In this document: positions 55,203-63,890 of the stretch, piece after piece
Position numbering within the stretch: position 1 is the stretch's first letter
How the letters are laid out: every line of letters starts with the position of its first letter
From: Candidatus Zhuqueibacterota bacterium
GTDB taxonomy: Bacteria; BS750m-G25
DNA: 64,000 bases
Assembly (NCBI GenBank): GCA_016783505.1
Contig: JADHWK010000002.1
Coordinates: 27,154-91,153 of the forward strand
Direction: 5' to 3'
Position numbers and translations under genes: made by a program
The notes under the pieces: generated by a model
Databases searched by the model: none
Told to the model about the DNA's origin: nothing
What the model saw: the letters and a program-made list of their open reading frames with translations, nothing else

Positions 55203-55345
55203 ACGTTAGTGAAAAATGGATTTAAACTAAAAACAATTTTGAAAACGAACCCAAGTCAAAAGACCGAAAACAGCGAAGTAACCTACCGTTGGCAGAATTT
55301 AAAATTGAAATTGATGGTGAAAGGTCGCAGCCAGTGCATTGAGAG
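55203..55345 (-). repeat. Putative attC-like element left of the island
   Basis: On the minus strand CAATGCACTGGCTGCGACC (55340-55322) corresponds to CAATGCACTGCAGCTGACC at the right-hand element, and AACGTTAGAG (55209-55200) ends it directly before the etfB remnant. The arms are poorly paired here, so this is a decayed version. The remaining bases up to 55439 hold no gene. Confidence 0.35.
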
Positions 55346-55439
55346 TTTCGGCAGCCATTTTGTATTATTATTGTAAAAAAATATTCAATAAATTTAAAAT
55401 TGTTAATTTAGCGAATAGTAATAACTAAAATAGATATTT

Positions 55440-58400
55440 TCATAATACATCTTCCAAATTTATTGCTTTGAAATTTTTAGTATCTTCGGATGCAATCTCT
55501 GATAATTTTTGTCGAAATAGATCAAAAAAATCGAAATTACAAGTAGTAATAATAATTTGTTTTCTGGCTCGAGAAAGACCTATAATAATGTCAACAAAAG
55601 ATAATGTATTCATTTCATCCATTTGTTGTACGGGATCATCAATTAGAATGGTTTGAAGAATTGATATGTTTTGATATATTACTCTGGTTAAAAATATTGA
55701 TAAGGCTAGAATATTTAACTGTGCTTCACTCAAATAAGAAGAAGGTGTATACTCAATTTCACCAAAATAATTCTTAAGTAATATATATAAACTTCTTTTT
55801 CTTTGATCCTTAGACATTATTGGTTTCAATTGAACTTCATTAAAATATTCATGTCGGATAAATTTTTTATATATTTCATTGATTAAAGGGCTATATTGGA
55901 CTAAGCTTTTTTTAAATGCAGAATAGGATACAGACGATAACTCTTTATTTAACTTTCTGAGATTATTATAACAAATTTCCCATCTTTTCTTCTCGTAACT
56001 ATATTTTTCTATTCTGTTTCGAATATTCTCTGATTCTTCTTTTGTTCTAATCAGCCCAAAGAGATTGTTCAGATCTTTTATTTTTGAAATTAATTTATAA
56101 TATTTTTCTTGATCATATACATCTATTTTTAAAGGATCAATACCATCCTTAATAGAATATTTATCTGAAAGATTATATCTCTGTATTAAAGATTCCATCT
56201 CTACTAGATCTTTCTCAATTTCATCAATCCTTTGTTGTAAGATAACCTTATATTTTAGTTGTTCTTCTAGTTCTTCTAATTCATCTTTATATTCTTTTAG
56301 ATCAGTCTCTATTTGGTTTATTTCATTATCAATATTATCAATATTTAAAATTTTATCTTCAGGAATAACCTTAATTATTTCTTCTATTATATTTGATATT
56401 GTATCTCTAGTTTCTTTGTGTTTATTTTTGTAATATTCATAATTTAGATAATGAATTTTATCAACTATTAATTCTGTTTCATTTCTAATAGATTCGACAT
56501 CATATTTTTTTATTTCATTTTTTAATTCTAGTAATTGGGAATTAGATTTATCAAGCAGTGTTTTTATTTCTTCCTCGGTAATTGATTTCTTTTTACAAAC
56601 TTTATTTAACAGTTCTTCAAATTCAATTATATCATTTTTCATATCAGAATTTTCTTTTTCTAATTTTTCCCTTTCCTCTTTTTTGCGCTGAATTATATTT
56701 TTTTCTTCTTCTATTGCTAATTTTTTATATTTTTTGTTTATATTAAAGATAAAATCTTTTAGTTCTTCTCTATATTTTCCATCAGTAATTTGTTTAATTA
56801 TGTTCTCATTTAACTCATTTTTATCACTATAAGAATTCCCACAACATGGACATACAAATTTATCCATTACGTTAAAGTAATCTGTTTTATTTATAATATT
56901 TTTTATAACATCAATATCATTATAATCTATGTCCTCAGATTGAATCAAACCTTTAATTTCATTCTCATGACGATCTAAATAAAAGTCGATTTCCGAAATT
57001 ATTTTACTATTTTTACTCAATAGTATTTTTTTTACTTCAATTTCTTTCAGCCTCTTTTTGATATATAGGAAATTCTCTATATTAGCTACTAAATCATTAA
57101 TTTTCCTACTTAAATCAATTTTACTTTTTTTAAATTCAATCAATTTTTCCTCGAGTAGTTCTTTCTTTTTAAGTAAGGCTTCATTCTCTTTTCTTTTTAT
57201 TTCAATTTTTTCTCTTAAATCTTTTTCTTTTGAATATAAGTCTTTAAACTCATTAAACCTTGTCTTGAAATCATTCAATATTCTATTATTTTCATTTAGT
57301 TCTTTCATTTTACCATTTAATACTTCAATTTTATATTTATTATGCTCAATAGTTCTAATCTCATTTTTTATGCTACTTTGAACGTTTTCTATATAATAAA
57401 GAAAATTATCTGCTTCAATATTAATATTTAGACTACTTAATATGCTACTTATTTTTATGTATAATTGATTCAATTTATTAATTGCTCCTTCATGTGTCTT
57501 TTTCTTTTCTAATTCATTATTCAATATTTTCATTAAAAGATCACAAGAAATCATATAGTTATCAATAGGTAATTGACAATCCGTTATACTCTCATCTAAC
57601 TTTATTCTAATTTCATTTTTTAATTTATCTATCAATTTTTTATATGCTATAATACCGTATTCTTGGTCTATCTTATGACCTTTTTTTTCAATCTCGGATC
57701 TAGTTCTTGGTCCATATTTATGACTAATACTCCTAATATTAGATTTATATTCTTTTATCAAATCATCTAAGAGATTAATTTTTATATGTTTAATTTCTGA
57801 ATATACTCTTGTCAATCGACGTTTTAAAGCTTCAATTTTTCCAAAACCAAACATTTCGGAAATTAAATCATATCTGTTTTTTCTTATCTCGTTTTCATCA
57901 CTTGTATTAACACCATATATAAAATGTCTAATAGAATGTTGCCCAAGGAAGTGTGTATGTAATAGTATATCCAAATATTCTTTCTTTTTTATTAATTCCT
58001 TATTATCAGTTAAGAAAGTTATAATATCCTCATTTTTAACTTGTTTGTTGTTTAAGAATAAAATGCATTTATTTTTTTGTATTTTTGTTTCAATTTTAAA
58101 TATATCATTCTTTGATATCCCTGTTATGTCTATTAGTGCTTCATCTTCCATTGATTCACAATTTATTAAGGCAGAGTATTTTTTCTTAGTTTTTGGTTCC
58201 ATGTCTGGATCATATTCCAGTCGGTTTATTTTATTAAATATTGAGAATTCAACAGCATCAACTATTGAAGTTTTACCTCTTCCATTTTTACCATAAATCA
58301 CTACTACATCACTATCTAAATCTAATTTTATACTTTTAAAGCATCGAAAATTTTTTAACTCTAAAGATTTTATTCTGCTTATTTCTACAGACAGTTCTTC

Positions 58401-59015
58401 TTTTATAGGTGATACTAATTTTTTTTGCTTTTGCAATTTATTTTTAAAGTCTTCAGAAAATAACCAGCTATATTTTTCACTTTTTTCTATCTCCTTAACG
58501 ATTGCCGGAGCTTTTTTTGAAATTAATAAGCTTCTAAGATCTCTATCAGATATAGTATCCTCTATTAAAGGGATATATTCTCTAAGAACTTTATTTTTAT
58601 CTGAAATCCAGACTGGTATTCTGTTAGCTAACGACTTTTCAATAATTTTTTTATTATACTTGTCAGGTAATTCAATAAATACTTTTCTGAAAAAATACTC
58701 ATTACTTTCAGCCAGAGATAATTCTTCAAATAAATCATTTTCCCGCACAACTTTTTCGGGAATTACATAGATAAGATATTGATTTATTTTATTTTTTTCC
58801 TTCAGATATAGTTCCCTTTGTAATCCAATCCACGATTTGATAAGTTCAATATTGTCTGTTATTTGGCAATATAATGAGCTGAATAAATTTTCAGCTTTGA
58901 ACAGTATATGATCGCTCTCTTCTTCCATTCTATACAGATTATACCCAAATCTTTTATCACGGCGGATGAAGTCTTCTGCTATATCACCAATTTTAGATAA
59001 ATTGAAAGCATTCAT
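55440..59015 (-). CDS. SMC/Rad50-type ATPase with ABC-3C middle-component-like N-terminus
   Basis: 1191 residues. Residues 1-215 form an extra domain (e.g. KINQYLIYVIPEKVVREN, EYFFRKVFIELPD) resembling ABC-three-component middle components. The ATPase starts with SLELKNFRCFKSIKLDL; Walker A GKNGRGKT is at 242-249. Long coiled coils flank a zinc-hook-like C722-P-C724-C725. Near the C-terminus come the ABC signature LSEAQLN, Walker B with TILIDDPVQQMDEM and the switch IIITTCNFDF. Rad50/RloC-like ATPases sense DNA ends or foreign DNA and activate effectors. The start overlaps the nitrilase-like gene by 23 bp, so both are translated together. Very A+T-rich compared with etfA. A defence role is inferred. 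Confidence 0.85.
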   Translation of the reverse strand: MNAFNLSKIGDIAEDFIRRDKRFGYNLYRMEEESDHILFKAENLFSSLYCQITDNIELIKSWIGLQRELYLKEKNKINQYLIYVIPEKVVRENDLFEELSLAESNEYFFRKVFIELPDKYNKKIIEKSLANRIPVWISDKNKVLREYIPLIEDTISDRDLRSLLISKKAPAIVKEIEKSEKYSWLFSEDFKNKLQKQKKLVSPIKEELSVEISRIKSLELKNFRCFKSIKLDLDSDVVVIYGKNGRGKTSIVDAVEFSIFNKINRLEYDPDMEPKTKKKYSALINCESMEDEALIDITGISKNDIFKIETKIQKNKCILFLNNKQVKNEDIITFLTDNKELIKKKEYLDILLHTHFLGQHSIRHFIYGVNTSDENEIRKNRYDLISEMFGFGKIEALKRRLTRVYSEIKHIKINLLDDLIKEYKSNIRSISHKYGPRTRSEIEKKGHKIDQEYGIIAYKKLIDKLKNEIRIKLDESITDCQLPIDNYMISCDLLMKILNNELEKKKTHEGAINKLNQLYIKISSILSSLNINIEADNFLYYIENVQSSIKNEIRTIEHNKYKIEVLNGKMKELNENNRILNDFKTRFNEFKDLYSKEKDLREKIEIKRKENEALLKKKELLEEKLIEFKKSKIDLSRKINDLVANIENFLYIKKRLKEIEVKKILLSKNSKIISEIDFYLDRHENEIKGLIQSEDIDYNDIDVIKNIINKTDYFNVMDKFVCPCCGNSYSDKNELNENIIKQITDGKYREELKDFIFNINKKYKKLAIEEEKNIIQRKKEEREKLEKENSDMKNDIIEFEELLNKVCKKKSITEEEIKTLLDKSNSQLLELKNEIKKYDVESIRNETELIVDKIHYLNYEYYKNKHKETRDTISNIIEEIIKVIPEDKILNIDNIDNEINQIETDLKEYKDELEELEEQLKYKVILQQRIDEIEKDLVEMESLIQRYNLSDKYSIKDGIDPLKIDVYDQEKYYKLISKIKDLNNLFGLIRTKEESENIRNRIEKYSYEKKRWEICYNNLRKLNKELSSVSYSAFKKSLVQYSPLINEIYKKFIRHEYFNEVQLKPIMSKDQRKRSLYILLKNYFGEIEYTPSSYLSEAQLNILALSIFLTRVIYQNISILQTILIDDPVQQMDEMNTLSFVDIIIGLSRARKQIIITTCNFDFFDLFRQKLSEIASEDTKNFKAINLEDVL

Positions 59016-60780
59016 TTAATGTCTCCTTTATATTATCAACTTTTTTATAGCTTTGGCGTGCATTTAATTTATTAATTAGATAGCAAAGAGTTAAAACATA
59101 TGGATATTTAGGCTTTGTTATTTTATTATAACTGTCGGGTCTTTTCATTGTCTTGACAATTTTATTAAGGTTTAAAAGTTCATTAAATCTTTTAGGTTCA
59201 CCGTTCCAATCCAAATATAAAGGACCTAATCTCTGTAATAGAACTATTTGCATATCTCTATACTGAGAAAGTAATAATTCACCTTTTTCTTGTCTAAATT
59301 GTAAGTCTTGCATATTATCACAATCAATTATAGAAATAAAAATATCATCGCTCTTAATCTTATTTTCTTCAATTTCAATACCTTCATAATTTGTATTAAG
59401 CATAGCAAGTGAAACAAAAAAATATTTAAAAGTTCCTTTGTCTTCGTCCCATAAGTCGCAATTAATAGCTCTTTTGTTTTCTTCTCGAATAAATAATAGG
59501 GTTCTAATGACTTCACATGGTCTTTGCATAAATAAATTACAAAACATATTTTCATACATTTCTATATTGCTGAAATATTGCCTTAAGAGATATTTAGAAA
59601 ATAATGTTTCTATAAAGTCAGAAAAATCATCCAATAAAATTTCTTTAAATTCATATATTTCTGGAATTTGTTTTATTTCTGTTAATTCAAAATTAGTATT
59701 AATCTTTTCTAAACCAGGTTCCTCTATGGGAATTACGTTTTCATCTTGAAATCGAAATGTTGTATCGTTCATGTTTAAAATAAATGATATCACGCCCGGA
59801 TATCTTAGTCTCCAAAGTATATACTGAAGGCTGTCTTGTTCTCCAGCTTCTTTTTTGAATGACTTCCAAGCAAACAAATTCTCTGCTCTCATATCCTTTA
59901 ATGTTTCAGGAAATCTACCTCTATTCATTACTGCGACATTTGAATTCCTAAAGTGTTTTACATCTTCTGTATCTACACTGTTTATAGAGCACACCATTGT
60001 TTTTGTAGTATCAATTGTATGACTCTTGAAGTAGAGACTTTTTATTATTTTAGTGTAGTGATTTCCAATTGGATGTTTATTGTTTTGAATTAAAAACATG
60101 AGATCAATTTTCTCATGTCTTGGATTTTTATAAAAATAGTCTAAATCTTTAAACAAAGTATATATTATAGGCAGTTTACCTCTTTCAAGTATGAAATCTG
60201 AACAGATTAAAATCAGTATAGTATATACGCCTAGGTTGAAAATATATATTATTTTGGAAATGAATTGTTGTGTTGTTTCATAACGACTTTTGCTTAATTT
60301 TGGTTGGTAATAAATATAATTTTTCCCATTTTTGTCTTTAATCAGAATCGCTGCAGTATTGACAAATTTAATATTTCTTCCAAAATCTACTTCGTTAAAA
60401 TCATCTTTACTATTTGAATTTGAAATTAATTCTAAAAATTGGTTTTTAGTTATTTGTTCTAAGCCAAAAATAATTATGGTATTTGTATTTATTTCTCCAT
60501 TTTTTAATTTCACAATCATTAATTCAGCTGCTTCCATACTTACTGAAAGTTCTGGAAATACTATAAAATTTGGATTACCTTCTGAAAATATATTATTATT
60601 ATATTTATTTAGTACATTTTCAACTATGTGAATATTATTTTGTTTTTCCTCTTCCTTAATTTTATAAATTCCATCTTTTTGACATTGTTCTGGCATTTGT
60701 ACTTTTACAATGCCAATTCGGTTTCTATTAAAATATTCAATATTTGGTATTTTGATGTCTTTTATCTTAAATTCATTCAT
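58993..60780 (-). CDS. Nitrilase-superfamily protein, first gene of the SMC operon
   Basis: 595 residues. The N-terminal 300 residues carry a complete nitrilase triad: E77 in NFIVFPELSVS, K161 in YYQPKLSKSRYE and C193 in LILICSDFILE. Nitrilases cut C-N bonds (amides, nitriles, also NAD-related substrates). The C-terminal half is helical and unassigned, perhaps for contact with the ATPase. Family knowledge: nitrilase domains occur as effectors in DRT1 (UG1) defence reverse transcriptases. Here it overlaps an SMC-like ATPase gene, so it is probably the effector enzyme that the ATPase controls. A+T-rich; no other gene in the operon. Confidence 0.8.
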   Translation of the reverse strand: MNEFKIKDIKIPNIEYFNRNRIGIVKVQMPEQCQKDGIYKIKEEEKQNNIHIVENVLNKYNNNIFSEGNPNFIVFPELSVSMEAAELMIVKLKNGEINTNTIIIFGLEQITKNQFLELISNSNSKDDFNEVDFGRNIKFVNTAAILIKDKNGKNYIYYQPKLSKSRYETTQQFISKIIYIFNLGVYTILILICSDFILERGKLPIIYTLFKDLDYFYKNPRHEKIDLMFLIQNNKHPIGNHYTKIIKSLYFKSHTIDTTKTMVCSINSVDTEDVKHFRNSNVAVMNRGRFPETLKDMRAENLFAWKSFKKEAGEQDSLQYILWRLRYPGVISFILNMNDTTFRFQDENVIPIEEPGLEKINTNFELTEIKQIPEIYEFKEILLDDFSDFIETLFSKYLLRQYFSNIEMYENMFCNLFMQRPCEVIRTLLFIREENKRAINCDLWDEDKGTFKYFFVSLAMLNTNYEGIEIEENKIKSDDIFISIIDCDNMQDLQFRQEKGELLLSQYRDMQIVLLQRLGPLYLDWNGEPKRFNELLNLNKIVKTMKRPDSYNKITKPKYPYVLTLCYLINKLNARQSYKKVDNIKETLNECFQFI

Positions 60781-60835
60781 AATATTTCTTCAATAATTGT
60801 TATTCATAAAATCTATTGTTTAATATTAGAAGGCT

Positions 60836-60969
60836 ACCTAACATTAAGGATTTTATCCGTAGTTGAGCTAAAAAAATAATACTCTAAAGTTACTCAAGAT
60901 CAGTATTTTTAAAAATCTCCACAAAACTTCATTCTGTCACGCTCAATTGCGGATAAAATCCAGTTGAAT
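60836..60969. repeat. Inverted repeat upstream of the nitrilase operon, attC-like cores
   Basis: Arm GGATTTTATCCGTAGTTGAGC (split here at 60848-60868) pairs with 60941-60961 in 19 of 21 positions. ACCTAAC (60836-60842) fits the RYYYAAC core and GTTGAAT (60963-60969) the GTTRRRY core of attC sites. It might instead be a regulatory structure in the operon's leader. The rest of 60970-61118 shows no gene. Confidence 0.4.
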
Positions 60970-61118
60970 GGAGCCGCATACATGGTAATGCTATGGGGAT
61001 TTAATCCGAGGTTCTCTGTTTATTATAATCGTTAATATCCAAAAAAATCGGTAAGGCTCCATATTTACAATTGCAACCGACAACTGTCATTATATCCAAT
61101 AAAGCAAAAGTATAAAAG

Positions 61119-61193
61119 TTAAATCACCTTCGCCTCTTCCTTCAACAACCTCACTACACGTTGCACTTCCCCTCCCATCACACCTTTTCCGTA
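61119..61193 (-). pseudogene. etfB 3'-end remnant, copy 2
   Basis: The minus-strand frame reads GGEVQRVVRLLKEEAKVI then TAA, an EtfB C-terminus. It matches copy 1 (55150-55200) at 37 of 50 bases overall and 30 of 35 at the stop-codon end. The etfB body is missing here too: the frame runs into a palindromic element at 61196. Confidence 0.65.
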
Positions 61194-61195
61194 AG

Positions 61196-61281
61196 AATAA
61201 CGAAAAGCTTAGCTGCCGCCGAGCGAAGCGAGAGAACCGAAACGCGTAGCGTTTCGGGGGTCAGCTGCAGTGCATTGTTCG
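61196..61281 (-). repeat. attC-like palindrome, right of the island
   Basis: Minus strand: GAACAATGCACTGCAGCTG, then a GAAACGC-TAC-GCGTTTC hairpin and a second TCTCGCTTCGCTCGG stem, then CAGCTAAGCTTTTCGTTA. The outer arms CAGCTG/CAGCTAAG pair with bulges, as in integron attC sites. It lies directly downstream of the GIY-YIG gene. Confidence 0.45.
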
Positions 61282-61284
61282 ATT

Positions 61285-61656
61285 TTAGCTTGTTGGGGTG
61301 CTTGGTAGATTCACCAGAATAGATGTTCCTCCGGGATCAACTTTATTACATTCAGTACTGTAATGATCATATAGATATTTTTCGATTCCATCACGATCGG
61401 ACTGTTTACCAACCTTTGCATAATGAAATCCTGAGGTGTATTTCACATTTTCTTTTATGCAATTATTTTTTTCCTCATCACTCAAGTGCTCCAATAATCG
61501 ATTCTCAAGATTTGAGGCCTGTCCTATATAGAAGGCTTCCCATCGGTCACTCTTATATTTTACCCATAAAAGATAAACACCAGCTGACGTCGGTACGTAT
61601 TTCTTTACTTCGCTCTCATTGTATGGGGTATGAAATGACGACCATTCTATGTTCAT
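61285..61656 (-). CDS. GIY-YIG nuclease-domain protein
   Basis: 123 residues. The GIY-YIG core is present: G26-V-Y28, Y43-I-G45, R53 (NLENRLLEHL) and the metal-binding Glu at about 92 (GIEKYLYDHYS). Compact GIY-YIG proteins of this size occur alone in mobile cassettes and in defence islands; the target is unknown. The gene lies between two attC-like palindromes in the direction expected for an integron cassette. AAAGGAGG precedes the ATG. Confidence 0.85.
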   Translation of the reverse strand: MNIEWSSFHTPYNESEVKKYVPTSAGVYLLWVKYKSDRWEAFYIGQASNLENRLLEHLSDEEKNNCIKENVKYTSGFHYAKVGKQSDRDGIEKYLYDHYSTECNKVDPGGTSILVNLPSTPTS

Positions 61657-61669
61657 TTTTCCTCCTTTC

Positions 61670-61805
61670 TATTAACGGATATGGCATCACCTGCCCAAAG
61701 GCTAGGAAGCACCTAACCTACTGATAGGATACTCTGAACTTGGATTTTAAAATGGTTGGATTTGCACAGAGCCCTTTTGGTCAGGTGAATGCTATGGTTA
61801 GCTGC
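61670..61805 (-). repeat. attC-like palindrome upstream of the GIY-YIG gene
   Basis: Minus strand: GCTAACC, ATAGCATTCACCTG.CCAAAAGG, a long loop, then CCTTTGGGCAGGTGATGCCAT and GTTAATA. The arms pair over about 20 bp with an extra base in one arm, as the extrahelical bases of attC. Outer cores are imperfect. Confidence 0.45.
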
Positions 61806-61855
61806 TTATTGTTATTAAAGGAATTAACTTTATCAGATGTAATATAAAAATAATT

Positions 61856-62392
61856 TTAATTCCCCAATAAAATTTGACTCGAACGTAGATGTAGTAATTC
61901 TAAAATATTATCATTCAATATTAAGTCTGTTTTTTTTCTACCTGAATGATAGCCTTCAATTGTTGAAGATGGTTGATTTGATAATATTTTTTCTTTCTGA
62001 CCGTAATTACCAGTCTTTGGATCTCCCCAAATTCTAAAAAATCCTTTTACTTGATAACTGGAAAATTTTAAACCTTCTAATCCTATATATATATCACCAC
62101 CATATTGATTGATTGGTACAGTTCTCAGGCTATAATAAGTTGAATACGGTAAAAAGAATAAGTGATTATTTATTAAAACATAATATTGATAATCTTCACT
62201 ATCGAACAAATTCGAAAATTTATCTTTTTTAGGTAAAATCCCATTGCATTCATAATTTAATTTTTTATATGTAAATTGTAGCTCAACAATAAAAGGACAA
62301 ATTACATTTGGAATAGAAGTAATAAAAATATGATCACCAGTTGAAATATTAAATTTGAATTGAGAGCTACGAACAAAACCAGAAGGCGGCAT
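61856..62392 (-). CDS. Hypothetical protein
   Basis: 178 residues, beta-rich, no signal peptide, family not recognised. Segments such as NISTGDHIFITSIPNVICPF, QYYVLINNHLFFLPYSTYYS and GYHSGRKKTDLILND may hint at a nuclease-like or substrate-binding fold, but that is not enough to assign one. Very A+T-rich; 15 bp downstream of the next membrane gene, same operon. Confidence 0.6.
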   Translation of the reverse strand: MPPSGFVRSSQFKFNISTGDHIFITSIPNVICPFIVELQFTYKKLNYECNGILPKKDKFSNLFDSEDYQYYVLINNHLFFLPYSTYYSLRTVPINQYGGDIYIGLEGLKFSSYQVKGFFRIWGDPKTGNYGQKEKILSNQPSSTIEGYHSGRKKTDLILNDNILELLHLRSSQILLGN

Positions 62393-62407
62393 TTTTACAC
62401 TCCTTTT

Positions 62408-62830
62408 CTAAAAAATTTTATAAAACTTTTTTAAAAAACTAACTCGAGATAAATTCGAAACTAATGCAATAAAATACATTGCAAAACTAAGAACCATTAA
62501 TGCATCATGAGTTGTTTTATCAAGTGGAAGTTTATTTGCAATTCCGTAAAATATTAAACCTATTAAAATTGAAAAAATAAGAAAAATTATACCATATTTT
62601 TCTGAGTCAATAAATTCTCTAACAACTGATTTAATTTTTTCTAACAAATCATTACAATAGTCACAATTTCCCTGATAAGTTGAAATTTTTGTTCTTAGTT
62701 TTCTCAAATAAAAACCGGCATACAATAAAACAACAACGACAATAATTATTGCAATAGAATGATTATAACAAAAAGTTCCTAAAAGTTTTATAAATTCTAA
62801 AAAATCTTTATTACTAAAGTAATCATTCAT
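62408..62830 (-). CDS. Hypothetical membrane protein
   Basis: 140 residues with three or four membrane helices (IAIIIVVVVLLYAGFYL, IIFLIFSILIGLIFYGIA, ALMVLSFAMYFIALVSNL) and a central loop with C-D-Y-C. Its ATG overlaps the end of the symporter gene by 8 bp. The family is not recognised. Confidence 0.6.
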   Translation of the reverse strand: MNDYFSNKDFLEFIKLLGTFCYNHSIAIIIVVVVLLYAGFYLRKLRTKISTYQGNCDYCNDLLEKIKSVVREFIDSEKYGIIFLIFSILIGLIFYGIANKLPLDKTTHDALMVLSFAMYFIALVSNLSRVSFLKKFYKIF

Positions 62831-63890
62831 TTTCTACCTTGTATTTTTCAATCGATGTTAATAATAAATATAAGATAGTTGAACCAATAACACTAAAAAT
62901 GGCAGCAGATGAATAAGGATTGATAATCTCATTATTTATTATAAGAGGAATTAAACATAAAACAACTCCCCCAATAATACTTACATAAGCTGATAATCTG
63001 TTTAACTTTTTTGAAATGAAGATTAAAATTATTGATGGGAATAAAGCGAGTTGAAAAGCATAGAATGTATATAGAATATTATCAATACCAGAAACAAATT
63101 TTCTAACTACAACATAAAGAATAAAAAATATGAATGTATATGCAATTGTCCACATTCTGGATTTAGAAAGCTGAGCTTTTTCAGAAATATTACCCTTAAG
63201 AATAATATCATAATATGTAGTATATGAAATTGAAGAAATTAAACTATCCAAGGTCGAATACATTATAGAAATCATGCAAAAGATGAAAATAAAAATATAT
63301 ATATTGTCTATTAAAGATACGGAGCTAAATGAAGCAGCAGCAAGATTCTGAAGTGCAGTCCATGCATCTGGAAGATTAAATCCTACATAGCGAAGTGACA
63401 TGCCAAAGAAAATTGCTATTATCCAAGTTATTGGCGAATAGATTGAAATGAAAGAAATAGTCTTACTTAGTTCTTTCCTTAACTTTTCATCATATTTAAA
63501 AGATGCTAACCTTTGCCAGCCAGAAATGTCAACTATTTGCCAAAGGCCATTGGCAAGAAGAAGGCTAATTAAGGATAGTTTTCCAAGTGAAAAAACATTA
63601 AAGAATTTCTGTTCTTTCCAAAAGAATGAAAATGAATCTTTTATATTTAAGTTACTACTTAGGTTAACAATAATAAAAATTGTTCCAATTAAAAAAGCAA
63701 AAAGACTTAAATAAAGTGTTGTAGAATACTTTTTAGGAAATACGTTTGGATTAATAGTGTTAAGTTTTTTAAAAAGAATATTTAATGCTAATAGGCTAAA
63801 AAAAGATAGAACAAATAGAATTACTCCAGTATAAACATAGCCATTGTTTATTACCTTTATATGTATTATCTTGAGGGGGTGTTTACACTT
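62823..63890 (-). pseudogene. 5'-truncated sodium:solute symporter (SSS family)
   Basis: The frame is open from 63890 to the stop at 62823 (about 355 residues) but has no start codon before an internal ATG at 63401. It holds LLLANGLWQIVDISGWQRLA, ITWIIAIFFGMSLRYVGFNL and ISIMYSTLDSLISSISYTTY, as in the C-terminal two thirds of SSS transporters. The first ~150-200 residues are missing: the homologous frame ends near 63870 at a GGGGGTGTTTACAC sequence. Probably broken by an insertion or deletion. Confidence 0.7.

Noticed and set aside
55140-61200. Integrase or recombinase for the etfB island
   Set aside because: None of the large frames matches a tyrosine or serine recombinase; mobility is inferred only from the flanking remnants.
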